NCBI GenBank assembly: GCA_013368375.1
Contig: JAACJP010000007.1
Span: 496,001-560,000 of the forward strand
Direction of reading: 5' to 3'
DNA: 64,000 bases
DNA from: Tricholomella constricta
Lineage: Eukaryota; Basidiomycota; Agaricomycetes; Agaricales; Lyophyllaceae
The notes under the pieces are model-generated. The model saw only the letters and a program-made list of their open reading frames with translations, had not been told where the DNA came from and ran no database searches. Made by a program: the position numbers and the translations under genes. Shown here piece after piece: positions 1 to 12,474 of this stretch (the stretch's first letter is position 1; every line of letters starts with the position of its first letter).

Positions 1-2009
1 GTTGGAGCGATTCGGCTGCGTTTTATATGTTGATGGTGTGTGCTCATCTGGCTGAGAGTTCCAAGTCTTTCGCTGTGCTGACTTTGTTCGTATAGCCCGT
101 CTACCCGACTGACTTGGAAAGTCTCCTGCACCTGCATGGGCATTTCGTGAAGGAGGCCGTGATTTTCTATATGGCAGAGATCGTCAGTACCGCCCTCCTC
201 GCTTTCCTCTCGCATGAAATAATAACAGTCTTCTAGATCTTGGCGCTGAATCATCTCCACTGCCTAGGGTTCGCGCATCGTGATGTGAAGGCACCCAACA
301 TCCTTATCGACCAGGAAGGGCACATAGTCCTCGGTGACTTTGGGCTCGCGAAGGATTACGGGAGGCGACCAACATTCGAAGAATTCACGGTACTACCGTT
401 CTGGCCATTCCACCCCAACGAAACTGGGGCCATGATGCGCCACCCTAGCGAATTGACATTCGCTACTCAAGAACGCTGCGGCTCGTTGCTCGAGTCACCA
501 CCGGAGGCGTTTGAGGACAGTTGGCACTGTTTCGGTGCGGACAGGTGGGGAGCCGGCACTGTGGGATATCGTATGCTGACCGGACGCGTGAGTTTTCAAT
601 GTCGCATAGGCTTGGGTTTGTATTCATTGACGTCGATTGAAGCATCCGTGGTATGCGGAAACGCTGGGAGAGACGGTGCGGATGATAAGATTCGATCCGC
701 TCGAGTTTTACCCCGAAGACGACGTCGACGCCATCACTGAAGACTTTTTCCAGGCTGTACGTCATGATTATATTCTCCATTCCTGGTTCCCTGAAGGTAC
801 TGATGTTATCCCTTACTACCCAGATGCTGATGAAGGATCCTGAAGACCGGCTTCAGGTCGGCGACGCAACGGCGAACCATCCGTTCTTTCACAACTTGTG
901 AGTAGATCGTCCCAGCTTTTTTTCCTCTGTAGTGATGCTCTTCGCAATGTATTAGAGATTGGCAGCTTCTGGGTGAGCGGGCAATCCCTGTGCCATGGGC
1001 CCCGGGGTCCCAGACGTCTCACGTCGTCTTTAACGTCCCGCCGATGTTCCCGGCCGGCACGCCATACACCCCCGAGGAGGACCCACACCCGGAGTTCGTC
1101 TTTACAAGCCCGCGCCTCCAAGTGCAGGTGCAAGAACCTGAACATGAACCTGAACATGAACAACGACCAGAAGAAGGACGGCAAGATGAGTTTGATTCCG
1201 ACCAAGGGGCCGATGATTGTCACGATGAAACGCCCCCTCTGCCCTCGCTGCCGTACGTCCCGAGCCCGAGCCCGAACTCCCTCGCCAAAGGATTCCGGAC
1301 GCAGGAAGCGCTGCTACCGCTGCCTACTGTGTTTGTGCGCGTTGAAGCTGAACCTGATGTGTGGGAGGACATTGATCTTGGGGATGAACCGACTTTGGTG
1401 ACGGGCCCTTCTAAGGATTTCTTTATGGAGAAGGACGATGCCCTGGGCGACTTTACGTTGGACTGTGCGCAAGAGGACATTATACTGGCCGATACTACAC
1501 TAGACGATACCATGCTAGACGATACCATGCTAGACGATACCATTCTAGAGGACACCACACTAGACGATACCACACTGGAGGACACCACTCTAGACGATAC
1601 CACACTGGAGGACACCACTCTAGACGATACCACTCTAGACGATACCACACTAGACAACACCACTCTAGACGATACCACTCCAGACGATACCACTTTAGAC
1701 GACACCACTATAGAACACATCGCACTAGACGATACCACACAGGAGGACACCACACTAGACAATACCACACTAGACGATACCACACTAGACGACACCATAC
1801 AAGAGGACATCACACTAGACGACATCATCCCCACACTGGACGACACCCTTCCAACGACGAAGGAGAAAGACTCTTTCATCATCGTCGCCTCACCTGTCAC
1901 TGTCAAACCTGGGCTGTTTACGCGTTTCGTCAGCTTCGTCAATAAGCTAACGACTCCGCAGACGCGCCGGTTGTCGGACGAGGAACGGAGAGTTGATTTC
2001 ATTGATTGA
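1..2009 (+). CDS. AGC-like Ser/Thr protein kinase, 5'-truncated by window edge
   Basis: Exons read as <3..35, 96..182, 237..587, 643..756, 824..897 and 956..2009; the phases are consistent throughout. The kinase core is visible: catalytic loop [13 protein letters not shown] (DFGLAKDYG), then CGS and SPPEAF in place of the usual CGTPEY/APE, ADRWGAG for the DxWxxG helix, and a subdomain XI Arg in DPEDRL followed by HPFFHNLDW, which is the AGC-type end of the domain. The N-lobe lies off the window. The C-terminal tail of about 350 residues starts VPWAPG, is rich in Asp/Glu/Thr and carries a run of TLDDT-like pentapeptides (1485-1850). It would phosphorylate Ser/Thr on unknown substrates. The Lys after HRDV replaces the usual HRDLKP context but the catalytic Asp and Asn are present. 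The closest named kinase cannot be given from sequence alone. Confidence 0.85.
1485..1850 (+). repeat. Coding minisatellite, 15-nt units encoding TLDDT-type pentapeptides
   Basis: More than twenty imperfect 15-nt units of the form (a)cactagacgatacc run head to tail inside the last exon of the kinase gene. Every variant keeps the frame, giving alternating TLDDT and TLEDT units. The segment is strongly acidic and rich in potential phospho-Thr. The unit length (a multiple of 3) allows copy-number change without frameshift. Confidence 0.95.
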
Positions 2010-2154
2010 TAAGGAAAAGGACCTGGGCGGCCCCTCGTGAAACAGGGAGGGAGCCACCACGCCACCAAAAAAAAAAAGTGTGGGGATTTTGAAGATCTTG
2101 GCGGACGAATGCTTGGGATCGTGATGTCGACTTTGGGGATCTGCGGATGCTGTT

Positions 2155-2388
2155 TGCTGTCTCTTTCACTCTCTCTCTGTTTATCGTTTGCCCGATTCGA
2201 CTCGACTCGACTCGACACGCTCTCTTTCACTCTTCAGGACGATTTTGAGCATCTGCGGAAACACTTTCTCTCAACTCTCTCCGTTCTCGTTTTCCGGACT
2301 CGGCTCGACTCTCTTTCTTTCTCTTTCTCAAGGACGATTCGAACTTGCTGTGTCTCTCTCAAATTCTCGTTTGCCCGATTCGACTCGA

Positions 2389-2428
<40 letters not shown>

Positions 2429-2433
2429 GTTTC

Positions 2434-2464
<31 letters not shown>

Positions 2465-2560
2465 GGCCGGGCTATGGGTTTCTCTCTTATCTCTTTCTGC
2501 TCTTCTCTCTTCTATCATCGAACCTCGCTGCTCTCGCTCTACAAAAGCCCCGAAACGCGC
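2155..2560. repeat. Pyrimidine-rich low-complexity block with (TC)n microsatellite
   Basis: Three imperfect copies of a motif with cgattcgactcgactcg followed by ctctctttcactct lie about 100 nt apart. They grade into a near-pure (TC)n tract around 2384-2465. The open frames across it (Ser/Leu or Arg/Glu runs) are products of the repeat and are not genes. It lies about 150 nt downstream of the kinase stop codon. Confidence 0.9.
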
Positions 2561-2569
2561 CCCTGTAGG

Positions 2570-3517
2570 ATTCGACAGGACTTCGGGCTCGTGGAATCAG
2601 GCGGCGTACCAAAGATTTGGATCATAATTCGGAACTCCGCATCGGAACCCTGCACTTATTAACAGTAGTTCAACGTCGATGTAGTGTGTATACCGACCTG
2701 GATGTGTCCGTGATTTATTCTTTGGTAGCGATGCTCGATGGCCCTTGCATATCTCTCTATATAAGCATTTTGGTGAATCATGGTTTCGTGGATCAATCCG
2801 TTAAAATACAGGCCGTTTTGTTCTTCGCTTGAGGCTCGAGGGAAGTTTTCGGCTCTTTTCCCTTTGAGGAGCCTTTCCAAAGGATCGGTTCACCGCCCCA
2901 TCTTCTTGCTTGTTGAAATCTAAAAATGGCTCATTGGACTTGATTGTCCCTGCTCGTCGACGTCTCCTATAGTCCTATGATTCTCACTCGTATAAATCTG
3001 AACTTTCCTGTTTGTGGGTAGAGTACTACATGTGACTTTGCGCAGTTCGGTTTGGGTACAGCGTATTCGCCACCCAAACGCTCAAGAACGACCAAAGGGT
3101 TTGAATACGGTCACATGTTGCGGACAACTTACTAGCTCCGTCCCTTGACCACACAATCACTCTATCTAAAAAATCGGGTCATGCGTATAGAGCAATTCCC
3201 CACGCAGTTATACTTTGGCCGATCGCAATCATTTTCTGGAACCTGGATGCATGGTTACCCATAAAACTTGTGCCTTTCTATTAGGGCCAACCAGGAAGCG
3301 GAGCCCACACAGACCCTGACGCTGAGATACGTGAAAATATACGGCGCGACTTTTATAACAAACCTCCATCCTCTCTATTAACACATGGTTTGCTGTACTT
3401 CCAACTTTCCCTAACCAAGTTGGTATGTTCTTAGAGTCGCTGCCACCAGCACTCCAGATGCAAGTTCTTGAATTTCCTCGAATCTTCCTCTTGGAGTCTT
3501 GAACCTTTTTTTTGCAG
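2570..3517. other. Intergenic, no gene recognised
   Basis: No frame here shows a recognisable domain or a convincing splice pattern. The first exon and promoter of the following DUF6533-type gene probably lie in the last 200-300 nt, because that gene's first clear exon begins after an acceptor at 3516-3517. Confidence 0.6.
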
Positions 3518-5242
3518 ACAGATCCACAATTACCTTCACATCTTGGCCATTTGTGCGTTGTGTGTTTGAATCAAGAAGTGAAAAGCTCCAATGAAAACAT
3601 AAACGTTTCTATTAGCTCTCCTGTATTACGACCACATCCTCACGTTCGGTATGTGATCAACTGTCCGAATCTCGCTGTCCAATTCTCACTCCTAAAGCAG
3701 CAGATGAAGTCGAGTATATCTGGAAGCGACCCAAAGCGCGCAGCGCATGGTTATACCTCCCAAATCGTTACTTTCTACCCTTGACCACCACCGCCTTAGC
3801 GGCTCTAAGCTTTAAAGAGGGGCCGACAGACCAAGTATGTCCTTCTTCTGTGGTTTGGGTATCGCAACGTACTTATACCAATTCATGGCGTGCTTGGCAG
3901 ATGTTCGATCCCCCGTCTCGGCTTGCTGTTTCCTGCCAATCTCATTTTGTTCCCGTTACAGCAACTGTAAATGGATACTACACATTGCTCGTCAAATATC
4001 TCTGGTAATAAATCAAGGGCTTGTATGCCGTGTGTGTTCCGATTACTTCCCAATGGATAACACACTCATTGATATTGAAGTTCTTTTGTCACTTCGCGTC
4101 TACGCACTTTATAATCGTTCGTCGCGCATCTGCGCAATCTTATTTGGCAGCGCGGTAGTACTGGCTGGAGCGATTCTCGTTTGTTCCACCATATCCTCCC
4201 TTTTCTTCGCTGCTGATTCAGATGAAATCATCCCGCAGGCCCATATGTTTTCGTATCACAAGGATCTGCTATCGCATACTTTTCAAAACTATTGTCACGT
4301 TGGTATCTCCGATGATAGGTGAGTAGCTTAAACTCTCCTGTACGGTTGCAGCGACTTACGCACCGCTTCAGAGCCATCCGTACGCACCCGTTGTAATCAT
4401 ACTTGTCTTGACCATTCATCGATGTTTTGTTTCATCACTATCAGGATTGGCGACTGCCTGGGAAGGGTTGTTCGTGTACGACGCAATACTTTTCGGACTT
4501 ACTGTCGCTAAAACGTGTCGAACGCGACGCCTGCACGGGAATGTCCCGATCTTAGCATTGGTTTTCCGAGATGGTAAGCACACACACTGTCTCGTTGAGA
4601 CGATTGTCGCTGACATGAGCTATTTTTTTCGGAAGGTGCGGTTTATTTCGCGTAAGCTCAAAACACCATATCAAGAGGACTCCGTAGATTTACACTGAAG
4701 TTAGTGTCATCACCTTGGCAAACGCAACAAATATTGTTACGTATTGGGTGAGTAACATTTTTTGTCATTCGTTATGATGATCTGTGTTGACCGCGACTGG
4801 ATCTGTAGCTATGCGGTGTTCGTCTCTCTCTAATAAACATCCAGCTGTGCTAATACATGAACTCATAATAGCCCTTTCTGAAAGGTGGTTTATCATCCTT
4901 TTCATCAAGGTAAGCACGTATGCTCATCGCTCATGCCCTTGATGTTTTTCAACAAAGTTTTACCCTTCTCAAAGCTTATCAACGGTGATGACCTCGAGGT
5001 TTATGCTTAATCTCCACGCTGCCAGCGATCTCGGGATATACTCTCAATTTTCGCCTGACGAGAATCAGCGTGCTGCCGTAAGGTATTATCACTCCTCCAC
5101 CAGGGGGGCACTGCGGGAAGGCGTGGAGCTCGATACCATTTGGACAGCTGAGCTCGAACGAGACGCAGAGTCTCCCACAGGCGGTCTCGATCCGAAACCC
5201 CGCTCTAGGACCCACGCTCCGTCCGGTCATATTGAATGTTAA
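3518..5242 (+). CDS. DUF6533-type multi-pass membrane protein (gene 1); start not resolved
   Basis: Spliced reading gives the order typical of the fungal DUF6533 family: a helix ending LLYYDHILTF, then DEVEYIWKRPKARS (exon after an intron at about 3649-3701), NRYFLPL, a later SLRVYALYNRS helix start (about 4085), ATAWEGLFVYDAILFGLT (about 4450), RDGAVYF split by an intron at about 4574-4636, ITLANATNIVTYW, and a cytosolic tail starting MTSRFMLNLHAASDLG (about 4988). The tail motif VELDTIWTAELER is shared with gene 2 at 20-21.9 kb, so the two are paralogues. Function is unknown; the family is predicted to have about seven helices. The region around 3840-4075 could not be spliced cleanly, so either an exon choice is wrong or the gene is damaged there. 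The initiator exon lies upstream of 3518. Confidence 0.65.
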
Positions 5243-5854
5243 CCATAGTACTTAGTGCATACTATTGCTCATCCGGACATCATAATGACAGGTGTTTGGA
5301 TTATATGATATGCAACCTTCGCCGGCCCTGTGTGGCGCTCAGTTGACGACCACAGTTGAACTTCCCTTAATCCAGGATGTGGCACCTCATGTATGCTGGA
5401 AGTGCTCTGGGGGTATTCAGGGAGGCAGACAGTACAACTAGGACACTCCGCCGATTTCGTGTCTCTCTCGCCCATATTTGCGAACCTTTGCCGATGCTCA
5501 AGCGCCGATCCTGTAGACCCAAGAAACGATGAACTCGATGCCAACACAAATAGGACCAAAAAGAGTCTTTTCAATTGTTCGGCTACATAAACATCTGGGG
5601 CACTTGTAGTGTTGAGAGTACAATAAGTAACGAGAATCAAGGAAAGTTCTAGTATGAGATGGATCGAGACAAGGGAACTGGTAAAGTGTCACGTATATAT
5701 GGCGAATTGGTCCTTGAACAAAAAGAAAGGCGAATAGAAAAATGACAGTGGAAACGATACGGTTGAACGAGATACAGTTAGAGTAGTATAATACGAAATA
5801 AGTAAAAGGATAGGAGGCACAGTGTTCGGAATAAATGAACAAGGACAAGCGAAT
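5243..5854. other. Intergenic between convergent genes
   Basis: This is the space between the 3' ends of DUF6533-type gene 1 (+) and the amidase (-). Short frames are present on both strands, none with a recognisable motif or splice pattern. Confidence 0.6.
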
Positions 5855-7980
5855 CTACGTCTTCACTTGGCCGACAAAGACCGTTCCCTGCTGTTTCAAA
5901 GCATCTTCGATGACCTTCATACCTTCCAGAACTCGTTCCTCCTCGAGTCTCCTCCCTACGACCTGGACACCCATCGGAAGTCCGTGCATGCCCTCAGCAT
6001 CATATACTGAATAGGCCTCCTTGGCAACGGTACACATAGAAGCACACTCCTCCGATGCGAAGAAACCAGGCGGCAGCCGATCGATCTCCTTGTCCACAAA
6101 AGTCACCGGAAGCACGCCTGCGGTGTAATCAAGCTGTGGAGCCAATAAGCCCAGATACGGATGCCAGAGCGAGATTGCGCAAGGTGGTATCGTGTGATGA
6201 TGGGAAGGGAAGAGAGGGGCAGTCAGCGGCGATGTCTCGATGGGCGGAAGCCGCAGATTTTTTGGGATCTTACCAAGCTGAAGATGCAGGTAAATCCAGC
6301 GGTCATCAGGTTGACCTTCTCGGACTCGCCGTTCTTGAATGCGGGGAACGGGTGCGGAACGGTCAAGATGAAATCCAGGCCGTTCTCGGTCCACTTGTCG
6401 TTCCAGGCGGCCCGGTACGCTTCACGCTGGTCGACGAGGTTACGGACTTCGACGACGGATTTGGGATGCATGATGTCGTAGAGATCGGCGGATGTGGAGT
6501 CGCCGCTTTTGCGCATGAAATAGGCGATCAGACGCTTGACCAGGCGAGGCAAGGCGAGAAGGTTAAGGACCGATGTTGATGCTTTAGCGAAAACTTCGTA
6601 CGGTGATAAGGAGGTTCGAAGTTGTTCCCCTAGTGTGCGGCGATCGTTAGATAAATTATTTCTATTCAAAAACAAACCTTACCTCCATCACTGAAAATTA
6701 GTTGGTAGGCAATCTTGAGACCGTGAAAAACATCGGGTGGAGAACTGTTTGGCGAGTTATGTAGGGTCATGGAGAATAGAGGAGCAAGGTACATACAATT
6801 CGACCACCTCGTGCCCTTGCTTTCGAAGGGCCGTGGCCACCATAGTGAGAGCGCGTCTGCAAGCTGGTGTGGGGGGAACAGTGCCTAATGGATCTCAGCG
6901 TACATTGCGACGGTGGTCAAAGCGGGGCATTCACCATCTTCCATCATAACGCCCCATTTCAGCTTCGTTCCATCCTCCCTAAGATTCGTTGGCCTCCAGG
7001 GAAGTGGAATGCACTACGAAAGGCTTCAGGTCAGGCGTGCGCGTGTATGACGAATATAATGTAACTTGCGGTGTGATCGTACAGCCAAGGTTTCGCCATC
7101 ACCACTCGCTTCCAAAACTCTTCAAGGTCAGCGAGGTTTCCTGCCATCGGCGCGGACACGACCGGCATGCCTTCCAACCCAACCATAGACGAAACACTGC
7201 CCCACGATGGAAACCTGCCGACGCTCCCCTTGAGGCTCCAAATGCCACAGAAATGAGCGGGGATCCTCACGCTCCCCGCGAGGTCCGTGCCAATCTCGAT
7301 TTTGCTGCCCCGGCAAGCAAGGAGCGCCGCGCCGCCCCCGGTGGAGGCACCTGCGGTGTGGCTCTTTTTGTATGGATTGGTGGTGAGGCCGAAGACGTCA
7401 GAGACGGTTTCGAGACCCAGGAGGCCAGCGGATACGGTGGTCTTGGCATGTACGAGGGCACCGGCGTCTTTGAGCAAGCGTACGATCGCGGAAGAAGTGG
7501 AGGCGGGGCGACCAACGTTGCGAGAATAGCCAATAGTAGTGTCGTGTCCGGCGATATTGATCGTGTCTGTGATCGCATTTAGCACTCGACGTTGTCTTTT
7601 TACGGATGGAGGGAGACGCGATTACCTTTAATACTTACGGGAACTCCGAGCAGCGAGCGATCGTGCGTATTATCTAAGGCGAAGGAAGACTCCGGGTCCG
7701 TGCTGTGAGGCCAATTGGCCACGGATGGTATGCGAAGTGCCTCTTCGAACATGATGTCGGTGATGCAGTTGGTTGCAGCATGGGCGACGAGGGCCTTCTT
7801 GCCGTATGCTAGCATGATCTCCGAAGGTGCGATTTGGCCTGCGTTGCATCCTGATACAAGCTGCGATAAAGAAAGTGCGTGGATTTTTTGTTCTGGTAAA
7901 GACAGTGGGGTGTTGTAAACGGGAGGCAGGCAGACGATGGCGGATTCCCGTTCCGTTTGTTTACGGAAGCTAGGAACCAT
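5855..7980 (-). CDS. Amidase signature family hydrolase (acetamidase/FAAH-like)
   Basis: Seven exons on the minus strand: 7980..7626, 7566..7070, 7013..6935, 6884..6797, 6744..6683, 6629..6274 and 6133..5855. They sum to 1716 nt, 571 residues, the usual length for fungal acetamidase-like enzymes. The Ser-cisSer-Lys triad is visible: Lys in VPVSIKD, the cis-Ser in AGASTGGG, and the nucleophilic Ser in GTDLAGSVRIPA. The C-terminal LDYTAGVLPVTFVD and GLPMGVQVVGRR blocks are typical of the family. The enzyme hydrolyses carboxamides to acid plus ammonia; the substrate is unknown. No secretion signal is seen, so it is probably cytosolic. The intron at 7014-7069 uses a GC donor (gcaagt). The start at 7980 is the first ATG of the first exon. 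Confidence 0.93.
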
Positions 7981-8936
7981 GGAAGGTCAGTATAGACTAG
8001 GAAAACAATCAAAGCGTGCGTACCAGGCATTCCAGTGAGTATTTGAAAAGAACGAAAAGAACATAGGGAGCGTTGATTACGGGATGGACGGGAGAAAAAG
8101 GATTATCCTAGCTTGTGAAGTCAATGCAGTACTTATATCTAAATAGAATAGCAGAATCCGAGGAGTTAAGGAAATAGCAAACGGCAGGGCAGAGATTGCG
8201 ATTAAGGCGGATAGGTTCATCATGCATGTTGTATGAAGCCAGATTTCCGCTGCCCATAGTGAAATGGCGAGAACCGCGATGAGGAAACAGAGAACGGGCG
8301 AGCTAGAACAGCAAAAGCTCCCGAGAAGCGGGATAAAGCCCTTCTTACCGGAATTCTCCGGGCAATGAATCACTTGTGGGTGTCTAAATCACCTTCGAAA
8401 GTAGTCAAACGCGCCGGTGATTGCAGAAGAAACTACGTGAGGGAGGGGGAAGGGTGAGGGTGAGTAGCCTGGATCCGCTTGTTCGATCCGGGATTTCTCC
8501 TTCTCAAGGAGTACCCCACAGTTGGCGTGTAGTGAACCACAGACGCTGCAACCAGTTCAGGATATGCCAAAGGGGTTGATAGATTGAAGAAAAGAAGTTC
8601 GAGGAACACGAAAAAGATCTGCGGAGAAAACGCGTCAGGGTCAGTTCTGGAAGGCATAAGGTTGGTCATATGACTATGCCCTTTAAAATTTAAACATCAG
8701 TACGTCTTGAACATTCAGCTTGTGAGCCGGTTAGAAGATCAGGGAAGTACGCCCTGATTCAAGGTTGACGGTGGTCGCGACCGTTGAGGAATTCGTCGTC
8801 GACTCCCATATGGGTAGATCCGAAAAACTCAACAGTACAAACACAGAGTTACTACAGGGTGGGTCAACGGCCTTACGAGAGAGGAATGTGTGAGACACGA
8901 CTCACCATCGAGTAGATACATAATAATTCACCAAAT
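7981..8936. other. Intergenic upstream of amidase, downstream of GT61 gene
   Basis: Minus-strand frames at 8077-8373 (98 codons, hydrophobic) and 8433-8669 show no recognisable family and no splice links to neighbours. The amidase promoter should lie in the part next to 7980. No other structure was seen. Confidence 0.5.
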
Positions 8937-11038
8937 TCATGGGGATTTTCCTGCAAGCCGCTCTCTGACTATTTTAGCTACAGTTGGGCCATGTACAGGG
9001 ATATCATCTGTAGATTCAGATGCCGTCCATTAGAGTCAGTCCCACTATAATCAACAGATTCATAGCAGCTCACTCCCGTGAAAGTGCTCGTTATGATTTA
9101 CCCCCTGATAGGAACGCGGTTTCAGCAGCATTATCTGATAGAGAGAGATCGAACTCACGTCATGGTACTTTCCGTCGGGATATGTGATAATTGTATCGTT
9201 CCATATGGCGTAGTGCTGTGCAAGATGATCAATAAGGGTCCTCCGAGGAAATAACGGTCTTTTTTGTGACGGACCCGGTGTCCCATGTTTCGCGCGAGGA
9301 GCTCATAGTCAAATGAATACCCTGATAACGACGCGTCAGGTGCGAATACGGCGCGTGAAAGACTTTAATGTTACCTTCTGGATGAAAGATCTCGATAACT
9401 GTAGACCGGTCCGATGGAGGCATCCACAACTCATGCTGCTCAGAACGTCGTCAGTATGAGTTCGGATATCAGGACATTGTAGAATTTTAACTCACAGTCA
9501 GGCCATTACCATGAACGCCGACGAAGATCTAAACGCAGGAAGGGGAAGAACCAAGAGCCATCAACATGACAGACTCAGCGAGTCAAACAATGGAACTCAA
9601 GCCTAACCATACTTCTGGCCGCAAGCTCTATCTGCTCTCTTAGGCTCAGCTGTTCCATCCGAACCTCACGAAATTCGCATATACCCTCTACTTCGAGATC
9701 AGCGAGCGCCTTGACGAGAGCCTCGTGATCGTCCGTCGCCAATCGTCTCCTAACATCTTGGCGGGAGATGTACGTGACGAGTGGTTTGGGAGTGGGCTCT
9801 TTGACGCCGTGCACCGTCCGCCCTTCTCTCCAAGCCTCTGGGACATAGCCCAGGGTGTTCTGGACCAGGGATTGGCGGATAGGGGCCCAGAAGTCCTTGG
9901 TGACTGTGATGTTCATCGTCCCAGCAATCATCTTGGTCCATCTATCGGCCCAGGGGCTAGTGAAGGATAACTGTGTGAGGAAGGCGCGCATAGAGAAGAT
10001 GCTGCTGGTTAACATACTGTCTATGCGCGGATGGGCGACTTATTAGCATGACACGGTCAAAAACGACGGTGGCGTTCAGCGTGATATGGTCGTTCCAGTA
10101 GTCAGACTCCTCTATTGAAGCATGAGGGAAGGCAGCGCGCATAAGGGGAGCATTGATTCCAGCAGGATCTCTGAACTCTCCTTTGACAGAGAACTGTACC
10201 ATGCGCGCGAGACCGCGTAAATGCGAAGGGGTCGAGGTGCAGTCGAGAATTTGGGCTTACCGGCAGCAAAAACCTCTTTGGTGTCAGAATTTCCTTCGTC
10301 TTCGATCCCTCGAAAGAGATGATCCGCCAAGCACCTAGGATAATTTCTCCCCACCAATGGTAGAAATGCTGTCAAGAGTGAGCATATCAGCGAGACCGAA
10401 CGCGGGAGTAAACGCAGGGATACGAACACTTAAGAATTGAGTTGGATCGTAGACGATGACAGTGAGACCCTCAACGCGTATCGCATGCTTTCCTAGCGCG
10501 CTCTCCACATCCTCGGCACTTAAGAATTGTAATTGCTACTGATATTGTGAAGAAAGCAACAGCATAACGATTATATGCTTACCTCGTCCGTCGGTTCCAG
10601 ATTGACATCCAGCTCTAATTTCAGCGGCAGAGATATCATATTCCGCACAGGTGGAAACTTAGACACGTCCGAGGTCACCACATAGAAAGTCCCGTTTCGC
10701 AGGTAAAGGTTGTCGACAAGAGTAAATCCCTCTACATGAGAACCATCTGGTATAGTCGTGAAGCGCCCTATAGCTGGCGGTTTCTCTTCTGTTTCTTCGT
10801 TTGAAGCCGAGCCTCCATTTATATCTGGAGGCGCTGTCGTTGTAGTCGTCGTCTTCGCAGCAGGTGGAGTAACAACGACCTTTTCAGCTGCTTCTTTAGG
10901 TGGAGCGCGCAAAGGCGGCTCGTACTGCCAAATCATGTTATCCGACCCCAAGAAGTCGATCTTCATCGTCGAGAGAATGATAGTTACGATGATGAAGATC
11001 CCGAGACATATAATACGCTCTTTGCGTAGCGTTATCAT
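8937..11038 (-). CDS. Glycosyltransferase family 61 (EOGT-like) type II membrane protein
   Basis: The start at 11038 gives a short basic N-terminus followed by one membrane anchor (about residues 9-25), then a Pro/Thr-rich stem and a luminal catalytic region. About ten exons follow on the minus strand, the first 11038..10583. Family blocks appear in order: GFTLVDNLYLRNGTFYVVTS, VNLEPTD, FYHWWGEIILGAW, HITLNATVVFDRV, ADRWTKMIAGTMN, FVGVHGNGLTHELWMPP, STVIEIFHPEG, then MGHRHYAIWNDT. The last exon encodes the end IVRERLAGKSP with its stop at 8937-8939. GT61 enzymes act in the secretory pathway and transfer Xyl or GlcNAc-type sugars; donor and acceptor cannot be told here. Most fungal members are annotated only as DUF563/GT61. 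Some internal exon borders are approximate. Confidence 0.88.
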
Positions 11039-11512
11039 GGTGGGCAGAGAACTAGCAGTGCTGGTGAATTGAAAAGTCTGAGCGCCCTCGGCGATACTAG
11101 TCGAGATTGATTTCGCTGTCAGAGAAATAGATCCAGATATCAAGGAACACGTCAACCCGTGTGAGCTCCGTTCGCGCAGGGCTATTTGAAACGCTGAGAA
11201 AGTGCATCTCGTTGATCGGTTTGAATAGAACATGAAGCCGGTGCAAAGACCTTCTCAAGGCGTCGACTCGGAGGTCACGCGACATGTCCGCGTACCCAAA
11301 CAGAACCAATGAACGCGAACGCGAATATGGAAGCGTCTCGATTTCAGAGCCTGGGAGTGTCTGTATCGGTATAAAGCAGTAGTAGCTATCCCCTGACTGG
11401 GCGATAGTCGACATTTAGGTTGCAAATATGGAGCCGATGGCTGATTGCATACAAGCGATGTAAGTAGTACAGTCCCAAGAAGTGCTATAACGTAGTACAA
11501 TTGTTTCGATTT
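11039..11512. other. Intergenic; one unassigned 105-codon minus frame
   Basis: The frame at 11097-11414 (minus) has an ATG but no recognisable motif, and it overlaps the expected 5' UTR/promoter of the GT61 gene. It could be an upstream exon or chance. Nothing else is visible. Confidence 0.4.
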
Positions 11513-12474
11513 TCAATGCATCATCTCTACATCTTCGTCGCCCCCATGCTCCAGATCCTCCACATCGCTGAGACTGAACAGCTCCTCTTGTGGTATATCC
11601 TCAAAGTCAGCCAGGGCTGCCCTTCTTGCACATTCCTCTGCGTACGCGTCCAGCTCCTCATCGTCAAGGTCAATTGGTGTTAATTCATGCGGCGGCTGTA
11701 TTGTCGACAAGGAGGCCTGTGACGGTTCAACTGTGTAACGACGACTATTGTCAAGAAGGATTTGAATTTGAGACAAAATGTACTGACCGCCTGCAAGTTC
11801 GTCTTCCCATTCATTCACATCTTCCATGTCGGGGTCGAACGAGGAACCAACATCGTGAGCATAGGAGGTCCGGAACGAGTATCGCTCTCTCCGATTTGCA
11901 CTCTCCACGATCCTGCGAAACAGCTAGCACAACAGCCCAGTAAGTCTGCCATCCCAAACCCAAAATACGAGGAAACACTCGCCTCGTCCTGCATTATAGA
12001 ATCATCATCTTCTTCATCCTCTTCCCCCATAGATTCGTCAAACCCATCGCTACTCGCCTCACTCTGATATCTCCGTCTCCTGATAGCCTTCTCCCGCGCC
12101 CTAGCCGCCCTCTCAAAACATCTCGCCTTGAACTTCTCTCTCAGGAACGCCTTCTGCGGGTCCTCCCCAGCCGGAACCGCTTCACCTCCCCCGCTCCCAA
12201 ATACTGAACCACCGCTGGATCCAATGGCACGCGCATGTATGTAAGTGTGCGAGAGGTTCTGTACAGGCGTGCTGGGCGTCCTGGACTTGAACTGTGAGCG
12301 CCGACGCGCTGCCACAGGGGATGATTTGCGGGCACTGGGCGACGCGAGCGGGGAGGAGTTCAGTGGCCGGTAGTTCAGCCCTGGTGAGGCGAAAGTTTTG
12401 TGTTGCGATGCCACGGGCGTCGACGGGAAGTGGGTGAGGCTGGAGCTCTGCATTGGTGGTGGGAGGTGCAGCAT
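11513..12474 (-). CDS. Uncharacterised basic/acidic protein
   Basis: I do not recognise a named family. The first exon (12474 to about 11990) is Ser/Pro-rich with short basic patches (SARKSSPVAARRRSQFKSR), then a basic helical stretch (FKARCFERAARAREKAIRRRR) and an acidic run (EEDEEDDD). After an intron at about 11905-11985 come SFRTSYAHDVGSSFDPDMED and a C-terminus rich in Asp/Glu (LDDEELDAYAEECARRAALA, then DFEDIPQEELFSLSDVEDLE). This composition suggests a nuclear or scaffold protein; that is inference. The start at 12474 is preferred over an in-frame ATG at 12513 because the product then begins at a short hydrophobic/Pro motif; either is possible. The first intron may use a GC donor (gcgagt). 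Confidence 0.65.

Noticed and set aside
1220..2230. 336-codon minus-strand frame rich in Ser/Val.
   Set aside because: It is the antisense of the TLDDT minisatellite in the kinase tail; the length is a product of the repeat.
2188..2568. Ser/Leu- and Arg/Glu-rich frames over the (TC)n block.
   Set aside because: They are translations of a microsatellite without start context or domain.
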